A DNA stretch of 64,000 nucleotides from Extensimonas soli (GTDB lineage Bacteria > Pseudomonadota > Gammaproteobacteria > Burkholderiales > Burkholderiaceae_C): NCBI RefSeq assembly GCF_029211265.1, contig NZ_JARGEL010000023.1, positions 62,001 to 126,000 on the forward strand. The letters are read 5' to 3'. This document shows, one piece after another, positions 1 to 9,075 of this stretch; position 1 is the stretch's first letter; every line of letters starts with the position of its first letter. Below the pieces are notes generated by a model, which saw nothing but the letters and a program-made list of their open reading frames with translations, did not search any database and was not told the DNA's origin. The position numbers were made by a program, and so were the translations under genes.

Positions 1-93
1 CTGCAAATCATGGGGCGCGTGTGCAGCCCCGGGCTGCGTGCATTGTGCAATGCCCAGGATGCGCACTCGGATAGGCGATAACCCGCACACGCT

Positions 94-107
94 TGCAAAT
101 GTTTGCA
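94..107. promoter_or_regulatory. Palindromic operator candidate upstream of RND operon
   Basis: The sequence TGCAAA-TG-TTTGCA is a perfect 6+6 palindrome. It is followed within three bases by TATCAT (110-115), a plausible -10 element, so a bound repressor would cover the promoter spacer. No regulator gene is visible; it could lie upstream of the window. The operator role is inference. Confidence 0.35.
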
Positions 108-122
108 CCTATCATGGCCCCG

Positions 123-153
123 CGCTCCCCCCAAAAGGGAGCGTGTCTTTTTT
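123..153 (+). terminator. Hairpin with T-run in the leader of the RND operon
   Basis: CGCTCCC (123-129) pairs with GGGAGCG (137-143) and a run of T follows at 148-153. It lies between the putative promoter and the permease start at 179. It may terminate an upstream transcript or attenuate the efflux operon; the sequence alone cannot decide. Confidence 0.35.
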
Positions 154-178
154 CCTTTCCCCTCGTTCCTGCCATCCC

Positions 179-3100
179 ATGGTTTCGATCGCCCTGCGCC
201 GGCCCTACACCTTCATCGTCATGGCGATGCTGATCGTGCTGGCCACCCCCTTCGTGCTGCTGAAGATGGCGACCGACATCTTCCCGGAAATCAATATTCC
301 GGTGATCAGCATCATCTGGAACTACACCGGCCTCGCCCCCGACGAAATGGGCCAGCGCATCACGGCCCAGAGCGAGCGCTCGCTCACGACCTTGGTCAGC
401 GACATCGAGCACATCGATTCGACTTCGCTCTCGGGCGTGTCGGTGATCAAGATGTTTTTCCAGCCCACGGCGAACATCCAGGCCGGCCTCGCGCAGACCA
501 CGGCCGCCGTGCAGACGCTGCTCAAGCAGTTGCCGCCGGGCATCACGCCGCCGCTCGTGATCAAGTATTCGGCTTCGAGCATTCCGGTCATCCAGCTTGC
601 GCTCTCCAGCCCCACGATGCCCGAGAACCGCCTGTTCGACGCCACCGTGAACCAGCTGCGCCCACAGCTCGTGACGATTCCGGGCACGGCGATTCCTTTT
701 CCCTATGGCGGCAAGACGCGGCTGATTTCGGTCGATCTGGACATCCCGGCGCTGCAGGCGCGCGGCCTGGCGCCCAGCGACGTGGTCAACGCCGTGAATT
801 CGCAGAACCTGATCCTGCCCTCGGGCACGGCCAAGATCGGTGCAACCGAATACAACGTGGCGATGAACAGTTCGCCCAGCGTGATCGAGGGGCTCAACGA
901 CCTGCCCGTGCGCACCATCAACGGCGCCACGACGTATTTGCGCGACGTGGCGCAGGTGCGCGACGGCTTCTCGCCGCAGACCAACATCGTGCGCCAGGAC
1001 GGCGTGCGCGGCGTGCTGCTATCCATCCTCAAAAACGGTGGCGCCTCGACCATAGACATCGTGAACAACCTGCGCGCCATGCTGCCCCTGGCCGTGCAGA
1101 GCATGCCGACCGACATCAAGGTGACGCCGCTGTTCGACCAGTCGGTGTTCGTCAAGGCCGCCGTCAAGGGCGTGGTGTTCGAGGCGCTGCTCGCGGTGGC
1201 GCTCACCGCGGCCATGGTGCTGGTGTTTCTGGGCAACTGGCGCAGCACGCTGATCATTGCGCTCACGATTCCGCTGTCCATCCTCGCGTCGATTTTGCTG
1301 CTCTACGTGCTCGGTGAGACGCTCAACCTCATGACGCTGGGCGGGCTCGCGCTCTCGGTGGGGATTTTGGTGGACCAGGCCATCGTCACCATCGAAAACA
1401 TCGAGCGCCACGTGGGCCTGGGCAAATCCCTGCACGACGCGATCATGGACGGCGCAGGCGAGATCGGCTCGGCCGCGCTCGTGTCCACGCTGTGCATCTG
1501 CATCGTGTTCGTGCCGCTGTTTTTCCTCTCGGGCGTGGCGCGCTACCTGTTCACGCCCATGGCCGAGGCCGTGGTGTTTGCCATGCTGGCTTCGTACCTG
1601 CTCTCGCGCACGCTGGTGCCCACGCTCGTCATGCTGATGATGCAGGGGCATGCCGGTCACGCGCCGCACGGTGACGAGGCGGCCGGCGCAGGCCAGCACG
1701 CGAGCCTGCTGCAGCGCGTGTACCGCGCGTTCGACAGCCGCTTCGAGCACGTGCGCCGCGCGTATGCGCTCGTGCTCTCGTCGCTGCTCGCGCACCGCGG
1801 GCGCTTCATCGTGCTGTTTCTGGGCTTTTGCGTGCTTTCGTGCGCGCTGTTTCCGTTTTTGGGGCGCGACTTTTTCCCTTCCGTGGATGCGGGGCAGATC
1901 CGCCTGCACATGCGTGCGCCCACGGGCACGCGCATCGAAGAAACCGCGCGCCTGGCCGACGCGGTCGAGGCCGAAATCCGCCGCATGATTCCGCCCGCCG
2001 AGCTCGAAACCATCCTCGACAACCTCGGCGTGCCCAACAGCGGCATCAACCTCTCGTACAGCAATTCGGGCGTGATCGGCACCATCGATGCCGAGCTGCT
2101 CATGGCGCTGAAGGAAGGCCACCGGCCCACGCAGGAATACGTCACGCGGCTGCGTGCCGAGCTGCCCAAGCGCTTTCCGGGCGTGGAGTTCTTTTTCCAG
2201 CCCGCGGACATCGTCACGCAGATTTTGAATTTCGGCCTGCCCGCAGCGATAGACATCCAGTTCAGCGGCAACGACATGGCAGGCAATGCGCAGCTGGCGG
2301 CCGGCCTGGTCAAGGAGATTCGCAAAATCCCCGGCGCGGTCGATGCCCACGTGCACCAGCGCCTGGATGCGCCCGCGCTCAGGCTGCAGATGGACCGCTC
2401 GCGCTTGCAGCAAGTGGGCTTCACGGCGGCGAACGTGGGGCAGAACGTGCTGATCGCGCTCTCGGGCAGCTCGCAGACCGCGCCCGCGTTCTGGCTCAAC
2501 CCCAAAAACGGCGTGGTCTATAACCTCGCGGTGCAGGCGCCGCAGTACCAGATCGGCTCGCTCGACGCGCTGCTCAACGTGCCCGTGAACACCGGCGGCA
2601 ACACGCCGCAGCTGCTCGGCAACCTCGTCGACGTGCGGCCCGCGCGCCAGCCCGCGGTGGTGTCGCACTACAACATCGCGCCCGTGATCGACGTGTTCGT
2701 GAGTGTGCAGGGCACCGACCTGGCCAGCGTGGCCGTGCAGGTGCAAAAACTCGTCGATGCCGCGCGGCCCAAGCTTGCGCGCGGCAACCAGGTGCAAACG
2801 CGCGGTCAGGTGCAGACCATGCAGTCCTCGTTCCTCGGCCTGGGCGTGGGGCTGGCAATGGCGATCGTGCTCGTGTATCTGCTCATCGTCGTGACCTTCC
2901 AGGCCTGGCTCGACGCGGCGATCATCATCACCGCGCTGCCCGCGGCGCTTGCGGGCATCGCCTGGATGCTGTTCATTACCGGCACCACGCTCAGCGTGCC
3001 GGCGCTCACGGGCGCCATCATGACCATGGGCGTGGCCACGGCCAACAGCATCTTGCTGGTGTCGTTCGCGCGCGACCGGCTGCTTGCGGGCATACCGCCG

Positions 3101-3397
3101 CTGTCGGCCGCCCTCGAAGCGGGCGCCACGCGCATCCGGCCGGTGCTCATGACGGCGCTGGCCATGATCATCGGCATGATCCCCATGGCGCTGGGCCTGG
3201 GCGAAGGCGCCGAGCAGAACGCGCCGCTCGGGCGCGCCGTGATCGGCGGCCTGCTGCTGGCCACCGTGTCCACCCTGTTTTTCGTGCCCGCGGTGTTCGC
3301 CGCCGTGCACGGCTGGCGCGCCAAGCGCGCCGGGCATGGCCAAGACCACGGCACGGGCCCCGCAGCGCCGCCGCCCACCACCGCACAAGAAAGCTGA
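179..3397 (+). CDS. Efflux RND transporter permease subunit
   Basis: Inner-membrane proton-driven pump of the AcrB/MdtB-like RND superfamily, 1072 aa, the usual length for the family. The ATG at 179 (MVSIALRRPYTF) puts the first membrane helix at the N-terminus as expected; the frame stays open further upstream but that part looks non-coding. Two repeats of a helix bundle plus a large periplasmic loop are evident. In helix 4 the proton-relay motif reads VDQAIVTIENI: Asp399 is present but the usual second Asp is Gln400, as in some RND subfamilies. The adaptor starts 3 nt downstream and the outer-membrane factor follows. The order permease-adaptor-outer membrane factor is less common than adaptor first. 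Substrate cannot be inferred. Confidence 0.93.
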   Translation: MVSIALRRPYTFIVMAMLIVLATPFVLLKMATDIFPEINIPVISIIWNYTGLAPDEMGQRITAQSERSLTTLVSDIEHIDSTSLSGVSVIKMFFQPTANIQAGLAQTTAAVQTLLKQLPPGITPPLVIKYSASSIPVIQLALSSPTMPENRLFDATVNQLRPQLVTIPGTAIPFPYGGKTRLISVDLDIPALQARGLAPSDVVNAVNSQNLILPSGTAKIGATEYNVAMNSSPSVIEGLNDLPVRTINGATTYLRDVAQVRDGFSPQTNIVRQDGVRGVLLSILKNGGASTIDIVNNLRAMLPLAVQSMPTDIKVTPLFDQSVFVKAAVKGVVFEALLAVALTAAMVLVFLGNWRSTLIIALTIPLSILASILLLYVLGETLNLMTLGGLALSVGILVDQAIVTIENIERHVGLGKSLHDAIMDGAGEIGSAALVSTLCICIVFVPLFFLSGVARYLFTPMAEAVVFAMLASYLLSRTLVPTLVMLMMQGHAGHAPHGDEAAGAGQHASLLQRVYRAFDSRFEHVRRAYALVLSSLLAHRGRFIVLFLGFCVLSCALFPFLGRDFFPSVDAGQIRLHMRAPTGTRIEETARLADAVEAEIRRMIPPAELETILDNLGVPNSGINLSYSNSGVIGTIDAELLMALKEGHRPTQEYVTRLRAELPKRFPGVEFFFQPADIVTQILNFGLPAAIDIQFSGNDMAGNAQLAAGLVKEIRKIPGAVDAHVHQRLDAPALRLQMDRSRLQQVGFTAANVGQNVLIALSGSSQTAPAFWLNPKNGVVYNLAVQAPQYQIGSLDALLNVPVNTGGNTPQLLGNLVDVRPARQPAVVSHYNIAPVIDVFVSVQGTDLASVAVQVQKLVDAARPKLARGNQVQTRGQVQTMQSSFLGLGVGLAMAIVLVYLLIVVTFQAWLDAAIIITALPAALAGIAWMLFITGTTLSVPALTGAIMTMGVATANSILLVSFARDRLLAGIPPLSAALEAGATRIRPVLMTALAMIIGMIPMALGLGEGAEQNAPLGRAVIGGLLLATVSTLFFVPAVFAAVHGWRAKRAGHGQDHGTGPAAPPPTTAQES

Positions 3398-3400
3398 AAC

Positions 3401-4648
3401 ATGACCGAACAACGCCACGCGGCAATGGCCATCCACCCGCTCGAAACCGATGGCACAGGCCACCACGATTTGCTCCAGCGCCAGCAGATGGTGCGGCGCA
3501 CGCGCTCGATCATGGTGGTCGTCGCCGTGCTGCTGCTGATCGGCGCGGCGCGCACGCTGTACCAGCGCCACGCCAACGGCAGCGCGCTCGAAAAAGTCGC
3601 GGCCGAGCAGTCCACGCAGTACGTGCTGACCACCACGCCCACTTTGCCGCAAAAGGGCCAGACGCTGACGCTGCCGGGCACCTTGCAAGGCTACGTGCAG
3701 GCCTCGATCGCCGCGCGCGTGAGCGGCTACCTCAAGCGCTGGACGCACGACATCGGCAGCCGCGTCAAGCAGGGCGAGCTGCTCGCCGAAATCGAGACCC
3801 CTGAAATCGACCAGCAGCTCGCACAGGCCATCGCCGCGCGCGAGCAGGCCGCCGCGAGCCTCGCGCTTGCGCGCAGCACCGCGCAGCGCTGGGAGGCCCT
3901 GCGCCAGAAAGACGTGGTCGCGCAGCAAGACCTCGAGGAGCGTCGCAACGCCGTCGCCACGGCCACGGCCAACCTCGCAGCCGCCGAGGCCAACGTGCAG
4001 CGCCTGCGCCAGACCGAGGGCTTCAAGCGCGTGCTGGCGCCATTTGCGGGTGTGGTCACGCGGCGCAATGTCGATGTGGGCGACTTGATCGACGCCGGTG
4101 CCGGCCGCGTGCTCTTCACCATGGCGCAGACCGACCCGCTGCGCATCTACGTCAACGTGCCGCAGTCCTACGCCAACCGCATCCAGCCGGGCCAGCCCGT
4201 CAGCGTCACGCAGGCCGAGCTGCAGGGCAAAAAGTTCGAGGGCAAGGTCGCGCGCACCGCGGGCGCGATCGACACGGCCACGCGCCAGATGCAGGTTGAA
4301 ATCGCCTTGCCCAATCCTGACGGCAGTCTGCTGCCGGGCGCCTACGTGCAGGTCGAAGTGCCGCTGCCGCCGAGCAAAATGCTCAGCGTGCCCGAAAACG
4401 CGTTGTTGTTTCGCGCCGAAGGCACGCGCGTAGCCAGCGTCGATGCGCACGGCAAGGTGCACCTGCAGCCCGTCACGCTGGGGCGCAACTATGGCGGCAG
4501 CATCGAGGTGCTGAGCGGCTTGCAAGGCAACGAGCAGCTTGTGCTCAACCCCTCGGACGCGCTCGCCGAGGGCGACACCGTGACCATCGCGCCACCCAAG
4601 GCGGATGCCTCGCAAGGCGCCAAACCGAGCCAAAAGGAGCCGGCATGA
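3401..4648 (+). CDS. Efflux RND transporter periplasmic adaptor subunit
   Basis: Membrane-fusion protein of 415 aa that links the RND permease to the outer-membrane channel. A single N-terminal membrane anchor (about residues 34-52) is followed by the split lipoyl/barrel-sandwich domain (YVQASIAARVSGYLKRW and a later FKRVLAPFAGVVTRRNVD), an alpha-helical hairpin rich in Ala/Gln/Glu between them, and a beta-barrel (QPVSVTQAELQGKKFEG). The stop overlaps the start of the next gene by 4 nt (ATGA at 4645), indicating translational coupling. Confidence 0.93.
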   Translation: MTEQRHAAMAIHPLETDGTGHHDLLQRQQMVRRTRSIMVVVAVLLLIGAARTLYQRHANGSALEKVAAEQSTQYVLTTTPTLPQKGQTLTLPGTLQGYVQASIAARVSGYLKRWTHDIGSRVKQGELLAEIETPEIDQQLAQAIAAREQAAASLALARSTAQRWEALRQKDVVAQQDLEERRNAVATATANLAAAEANVQRLRQTEGFKRVLAPFAGVVTRRNVDVGDLIDAGAGRVLFTMAQTDPLRIYVNVPQSYANRIQPGQPVSVTQAELQGKKFEGKVARTAGAIDTATRQMQVEIALPNPDGSLLPGAYVQVEVPLPPSKMLSVPENALLFRAEGTRVASVDAHGKVHLQPVTLGRNYGGSIEVLSGLQGNEQLVLNPSDALAEGDTVTIAPPKADASQGAKPSQKEPA

Positions 4649-6195
4649 GGGGCGCGCAAACGCTGCCCGGGACGCGCTCGGGGCGTCTGCGCAGCCTGCG
4701 CCTGGGCGTGCTCGCTTGCACCTGCGCCGCACTCGCGGCCTGCGCCGTGGGGCCCGACTACCGCAAACCCGACGTCACCGTGCCCGTGCGCTGGAAAGTC
4801 GAGGCGCCCTGGCGCGAGGCGCAGCCCGGCGACGCGCTCGACAAAGGCCCGTGGTGGAAACATTTTGGCGACGCGGAGCTCGACGCGCTCGAAGACCAGG
4901 CGCTCGCGAGCAACCCCACGCTCGCGCTGGCCGCAGCGCGGCTCGCGCAGGCGCGCGCGCTCGTGGGGGTGAATTCGGCCGCGCTGTATCCGCAGGTGGG
5001 CCTGACGGCACGCGACGCGCGCCAGCGCATCTCGGCCAACCGGCCTTTGACCAATTACAACAGCCCCAACTACGCGACCACACAAAACGACTACCTGCTG
5101 CAGTTCAACGCGAGCTACGAGGCCGACCTGTTCGGCCGCGTGCAGCGCGCCGTCGAAGGCGCGCAGGCGGCGGCGCAGCAGTCCGAGGCCGACTTGCGCA
5201 ACACGCGCCTGCTGCTCACGGCCGACCTCGCGAGCAACTATTTCAACCTGCGCGCGACCGACATCGAGCTCGACGTGGTGCGGCGCTCGATCGACTGGCA
5301 GCGCCGCGCGCTCGACTTCGTCAGCGCACGCCACGACCTCGGCGCCGTTCCCGGCATTGACGTGGCGCAGCAGCGCGCGCTGCTCGAGAGCACGCTCACC
5401 CAGGTCGATTTGCTGCAAAAGCAGCGCGCGCAGTACGAGCACGCCGTTGCCGCGCTGATCGGCCAGCCCGCGCCCAATTTCTCCATCGCCCCGGCGGTGC
5501 AGCCCATCGCCCCGCCCGCCGTGCCGCTGGGCCTGCCTTCGGACGTGCTCGAGCGCCGCCCTGACGTCGCCGCGGCCGAGCGCGCCATGGCCGCGGCGAA
5601 TGCGCAGATCGGCGTCGCCAAGGCGGCGTTCTTCCCCAGCGTCACGCTGGGCGCGGCATTTGGCGTGGACAGCCGGCGCAGCGCCGCGCTGTTCGACGCG
5701 CCCAGCATGCTGTGGTCGCTGGGCGTGACGGCCGTACAGACCGTGTTCGACGGCGGGCGCACGCGCGCCAACGTCGATTTCGCGCAGGCCGGCTACGAGG
5801 CCACGGTGGCGAGCTACCGCCGCGTGGTGCTCGCGGCGATGCAAGAGGTCGAAGACGGCATCACCGGCCTGTCGGCGCTCGAGCGCGCGAGCACCCAGGC
5901 GCAAAGCGCCGTCGATGCGGCACGCCAGGTGCGCACCATGGCCGCCTACCGCTACGAGGGCGGCGCCAGCACCTTCCTCGACGTGATCACGGCCCAGCAA
6001 TCCCTGCTTGGCGCCGAGCGCCAGCTTGCCCAGGTGCAAGGCCAGCGCCTGCAGACGGCGGTGTTCCTGGTCAAGGCGCTGGGCGGCGACTGGTGCGCGC
6101 CGCAGGCGCAGGATTCGTCGGTGCAGGGTTTGCAGGCGGCTTGCGTGTTCACTGCCGTGGCTGCCGAAGCGGGCAAAGAAAACACCGCTCCATGA
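4645..6195 (+). CDS. Efflux transporter outer membrane lipoprotein, NodT family
   Basis: Outer-membrane channel of the tripartite pump, 516 aa. The N-terminus has a lipoprotein signal with lipobox LAAC near residue 33, followed by AVGPDYRKP, the typical start of OprM/NodT-family mature proteins. Two duplicated OEP coiled-coil repeats follow (LASNYFNLRATDIELDVV and LERRPDVAAAERAMAAAN). It overlaps the adaptor by 4 nt and has an AGGAG ribosome site at about 4634. It closes the RND operon. Confidence 0.93.
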   Translation: MRGAQTLPGTRSGRLRSLRLGVLACTCAALAACAVGPDYRKPDVTVPVRWKVEAPWREAQPGDALDKGPWWKHFGDAELDALEDQALASNPTLALAAARLAQARALVGVNSAALYPQVGLTARDARQRISANRPLTNYNSPNYATTQNDYLLQFNASYEADLFGRVQRAVEGAQAAAQQSEADLRNTRLLLTADLASNYFNLRATDIELDVVRRSIDWQRRALDFVSARHDLGAVPGIDVAQQRALLESTLTQVDLLQKQRAQYEHAVAALIGQPAPNFSIAPAVQPIAPPAVPLGLPSDVLERRPDVAAAERAMAAANAQIGVAKAAFFPSVTLGAAFGVDSRRSAALFDAPSMLWSLGVTAVQTVFDGGRTRANVDFAQAGYEATVASYRRVVLAAMQEVEDGITGLSALERASTQAQSAVDAARQVRTMAAYRYEGGASTFLDVITAQQSLLGAERQLAQVQGQRLQTAVFLVKALGGDWCAPQAQDSSVQGLQAACVFTAVAAEAGKENTAP

Positions 6196-6199
6196 TGAT

Positions 6200-6240
6200 A
6201 AAAATAATAGCTTCTTACGCAGACTGGTAGGGCTTTAATC
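6200..6240. repeat. Dispersed Comamonadaceae-type repeat (TAGCTTCTT variant)
   Basis: AATAATAGCTTCTTACGC followed by GGTAGGGCTTTAATCGCC lies directly behind the efflux stop codon. The same core TAGCTTCTTRCGC recurs behind nadA at about 19518. Such short dispersed repeats after stop codons resemble REP-type elements. Confidence 0.45.
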
Positions 6241-6251
6241 GCCTTTTTCGC

Positions 6252-7172
6252 TTATAAAACGAATTGCTCGATCAACCGCGCCACGGCCTCGGGCTGGTCG
6301 TGGTGCAGCATGTGGCCCGCGTCCGGCACCACCATGCGGCGGCAGTCGCGCACATGGCGCAGGCGCGCGTGGAATTCTTCCAGCGTGTAGGTGTCGCCCG
6401 ACCACTTGCGCAAGCCGTTGTCGCTTGCCTCGACCACCAAAGTGGGCGCGCTGATCGCGGCGTAAAGCGCCAGCACCTCCTCCAGGCGCGAGCGGTAGGC
6501 GCCCACCACCTTGTGCGCCGGGTCGCCCAGAATGCGCCAGCGCCCGTCTTCACCCGGCTGCGCCCAGTGGCGCGCGAGCCACTCGGCCTTGTCGGGGGCC
6601 AGGCGCGGGTTGGTCTTGGCCAGGCGCTGCGCCACGCCCTCGGGCCCGTCATAGCTTTGCAGCGCCATCTTGCCCTGGTGCAGCAGCTTGAGCTCGTCCA
6701 TCCACTGCGCACAGTGGGCCGGCGCCGTGCGCGGGTCGGTCGCGGGCATGCCGAAGCCTTCGAGGTCGATCAGGCGCCGAATGCGCGCCGGGCGCGCGCC
6801 CGCGTAGTGCATGGCCACGTTGCCACCCATGCTGTGCCCCACCAGGTCCACGGGCCTATCCCCCGCAAAATGCTCGAGCAGAAAGTCCAGGTCGGCCAGG
6901 TAATCGACGAACAGATAGTGGTCGCACGGCGCAGGCGGCTTGCTCAGGCCAAAGCCGCGCCAGTCGGGCGCGATGATGGTGCGCGCGCGCAAAAAATCGG
7001 GCCCAAACGCATCGACCACGAACTGGTACGAAGCCGCCACGTCCATCCAGCCGTGCAGCAGCACCAGCGGCGGCGCTTGCGCATCGGCGCCGTCGCCCCA
7101 GAGGCGCACGTGGTAGTCGAGGGTACGAATGCGCACGAAGGCGCTGCGGGAGGGACGGGCGACTTGGTACAT
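6252..7172 (-). CDS. Alpha/beta hydrolase
   Basis: Serine hydrolase of the alpha/beta fold, 306 aa. Visible are the oxyanion segment LLHGWMDVAASYQ, the nucleophile elbow GHSMGGNVAM (Ser as nucleophile) and the C-terminal catalytic His in PDAGHMLHHDQPE. No signal peptide is seen, so it is cytoplasmic. It is convergent with the RND operon and divergent from the aldo-keto reductase. Substrate unknown; haloalkane dehalogenase/epoxide hydrolase-like folds are possible but no diagnostic residues separate them. Confidence 0.88.
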   Translation of the reverse strand: MYQVARPSRSAFVRIRTLDYHVRLWGDGADAQAPPLVLLHGWMDVAASYQFVVDAFGPDFLRARTIIAPDWRGFGLSKPPAPCDHYLFVDYLADLDFLLEHFAGDRPVDLVGHSMGGNVAMHYAGARPARIRRLIDLEGFGMPATDPRTAPAHCAQWMDELKLLHQGKMALQSYDGPEGVAQRLAKTNPRLAPDKAEWLARHWAQPGEDGRWRILGDPAHKVVGAYRSRLEEVLALYAAISAPTLVVEASDNGLRKWSGDTYTLEEFHARLRHVRDCRRMVVPDAGHMLHHDQPEAVARLIEQFVL

Positions 7173-7290
7173 GGGGGGATTATTTCGAGTTCATGCGCCG
7201 GCGGGTGTCAAACAGGCAACAGCGCGGGGCGCCCATGGCATGGGCCATTCCTTACACTTGGCGTCCTTTTCGTTTGCTGAATTTTTCCCC

Positions 7291-8352
7291 ATGAACACCA
7301 TCCCCCTCGGCCAAAGCGATCTGCGCGTCACCCCCATTTGCCTGGGCACCATGACTTTCGGCGAGCAGGTGAATGAGGCCGATGCGCATGTCATCCTCGA
7401 CCGGGCGCTCGAGCGCGGCGTGAACTTCATCGATACGGCCGAGATGTACGCCGTGCCCGCGCGTGCCGAGACCTACGGCGCGACCGAGTCCATCATCGGG
7501 CGCTGGTTCGCCCGACAGCAGGGCTTGCGCCAGAAGGTGGTGCTTGCGACCAAGGTGGCCGGCCCTTCGCGCGGCATGCCCTGGATTCGGGAAGGCAAGG
7601 GGCTGACGGCGGCGGACATCGTGGCCTCGTGCGAGGGCAGTCTGCGGCGCCTGCGCACCGACGTGATCGACCTCTACCAGATTCACTGGCCCGAGCGCCA
7701 CGTGCCCGCGTTCGGCACCATGTATTACGACCCGGCGAAGGAAACTTCGCAGACGCCGATCCGCGTGCAGCTCGAAGCGCTCGCGGGCCTGGTGCGCGCG
7801 GGCAAGGTGCGCCACATCGGCTTGTCGAACGAGACGCCCTACGGCGTGCACGAGTTCGTGCGCTTGGCCGAGGAGCACGGCTTGCCGCGCGTGGCCACGG
7901 TGCAGAACCCGTATTGCCTGCTCAACCGCACCTGGGAAAACGGGCTCGACGAAACCTGCCACCGCCTGGGCGTGTCGCTGCTTGCGTATTCGCCGCTCGC
8001 CTTCGGTTTGCTCACGGGAAAGTACGACGCCGGCGGCACCACGGGGCCGCAGGCGCCGCAGGGTGCGCGCATTGCCAGCTACGAGTCGGTGCGCAAGCAG
8101 CGCTGGGGGCGCCCCGAGGCGCTGCAGGCCGCGCGCCGCTACAACGCGCTGGCGCGTGCGCATGGCCTCACGCCCACGCGCATGGCGCTGGCGTTTTGCT
8201 ACACCAAGTGGCAGGTGGCAAGCACCATCATCGGCGTGACCTCGCGTGCGCAGCTTGACGAAGACCTGGACGCCTGGGGCACCACGCTGGCACCCGAGCT
8301 GCTGCAGGAGATCGACGCGATCCGCTGGGAACTGCGCGATCCGGCGCTTTGA
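7291..8352 (+). CDS. tas: NADP(H)-dependent aldo-keto reductase, Tas-like
   Basis: Aldo/keto reductase of 353 aa reducing carbonyls with NADPH. The start MNTIPLGQSDLRVTPICLGT is the classic N-terminus of Tas/AKR proteins. The active-site tyrosine segment FIDTAEMYAVP (Asp48, Tyr53) and the insert YGATESIIGRWF match the Tas subgroup. Start ATG at 7291 is chosen because it begins the conserved strand; the frame is open farther upstream. It is a stand-alone gene. Physiological substrate unknown. Confidence 0.9.
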   Translation: MNTIPLGQSDLRVTPICLGTMTFGEQVNEADAHVILDRALERGVNFIDTAEMYAVPARAETYGATESIIGRWFARQQGLRQKVVLATKVAGPSRGMPWIREGKGLTAADIVASCEGSLRRLRTDVIDLYQIHWPERHVPAFGTMYYDPAKETSQTPIRVQLEALAGLVRAGKVRHIGLSNETPYGVHEFVRLAEEHGLPRVATVQNPYCLLNRTWENGLDETCHRLGVSLLAYSPLAFGLLTGKYDAGGTTGPQAPQGARIASYESVRKQRWGRPEALQAARRYNALARAHGLTPTRMALAFCYTKWQVASTIIGVTSRAQLDEDLDAWGTTLAPELLQEIDAIRWELRDPAL

Positions 8353-8353
8353 C

Positions 8354-8446
8354 TTTGACACGACTTACGCAAATCGGGGTGAGGCAAGGCGCTCGCCCCC
8401 TGGCAAAACACTCTGCAGCATCCTTGTTTGCGTAAGTCCAGTTTGA
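8354..8446. mobile_element. 83-bp miniature inverted-repeat element with TTTGA duplication
   Basis: Core 8359-8441 has terminal inverted repeats CACGACTTACGCAAA (8359-8373) and TTTGCGTAAGTCCAG (8427-8441), matching at 13 of 15 positions. It is flanked on both sides by TTTGA (8354-8358 and 8442-8446), a probable 5-bp target-site duplication. It begins one base after the aldo-keto reductase stop codon. There is no coding capacity. This structure is that of a MITE; the parent transposase is not in the window. Confidence 0.65.
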
Positions 8447-8479
8447 ATATGAGAGCGTCTCCCGCCCGCGCATAGCCCC

Positions 8480-8974
8480 ATGGCCAAGAAAGCCGCACAT
8501 ATTTCGGAAACGCCGGCCACCGCGTTCTTGCGCACGCATGGGGTGCCGTTCAGCGAGCATGCGTACGACTATGCCCCGCACGGCGGGGCCCTGCACAGTG
8601 CGCAGGTGTTGGGGCTCGATCCGTTCATGGTGGTCAAGACGCTGGTGATGCAGGACCAGGACGCGCGGCCGCTGGTCGTGCTCATGCACGGCAACCGCAC
8701 GGTCAGCACCAAGCAGCTCGCGCGCCAGATCGGCGCCAAGGCGGTCGAGCCTTGTGATCCACAGGTCGCGCAACGCCACAGCGGCTACCTCGTGGGCGGC
8801 ACTTCGCCGTTTGGCACGCGCCGGCAGATGCCGGTGTATGTCGAGCAAAGCATTCTCGATTTGCCGCGCATCGTGCTCAACGGCGGGCGGCGCGGCTACC
8901 TCGTGGGCATCGAACCGCAGGTGTGCGTGCGCCTGCTCGGGGCCACGCCGGTGCATTGCGCTTTGGCTGAATAG
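8480..8974 (+). CDS. ybaK: Aminoacyl-tRNA deacylase, YbaK/EbsC type
   Basis: Trans-editing enzyme of 164 aa that hydrolyses mischarged aminoacyl-tRNA, in the YbaK case Cys-tRNA(Pro). The conserved features are AFLRTHGVPFSEHAYDY at the N-terminus, the VVKTLVMQ strand with the active-site Lys, and the GGTSPFGTRRQMPVYVE segment. Length equals the family norm. It follows the miniature element on the same strand and appears monocistronic; the promoter must lie in or just after that element. Confidence 0.88.
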   Translation: MAKKAAHISETPATAFLRTHGVPFSEHAYDYAPHGGALHSAQVLGLDPFMVVKTLVMQDQDARPLVVLMHGNRTVSTKQLARQIGAKAVEPCDPQVAQRHSGYLVGGTSPFGTRRQMPVYVEQSILDLPRIVLNGGRRGYLVGIEPQVCVRLLGATPVHCALAE

Positions 8975-9075
8975 CTCGCCGGCTGGCGGCGAGCGTGCGG
9001 GCCAAAGCAGCCCAAGGCGGAGGACTCAAGTTCGCAGGCCGCAAGTGCACGAGCCAAGGTGCCGCCTTGGCTGCA

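Noticed and set aside
1019-4732. A 1237-aa minus-strand open frame
   Set aside because: It is antisense to the RND permease and adaptor, has a His/Arg/Gln-rich shadow composition and no recognisable domain. Long antisense frames are common at this GC content.
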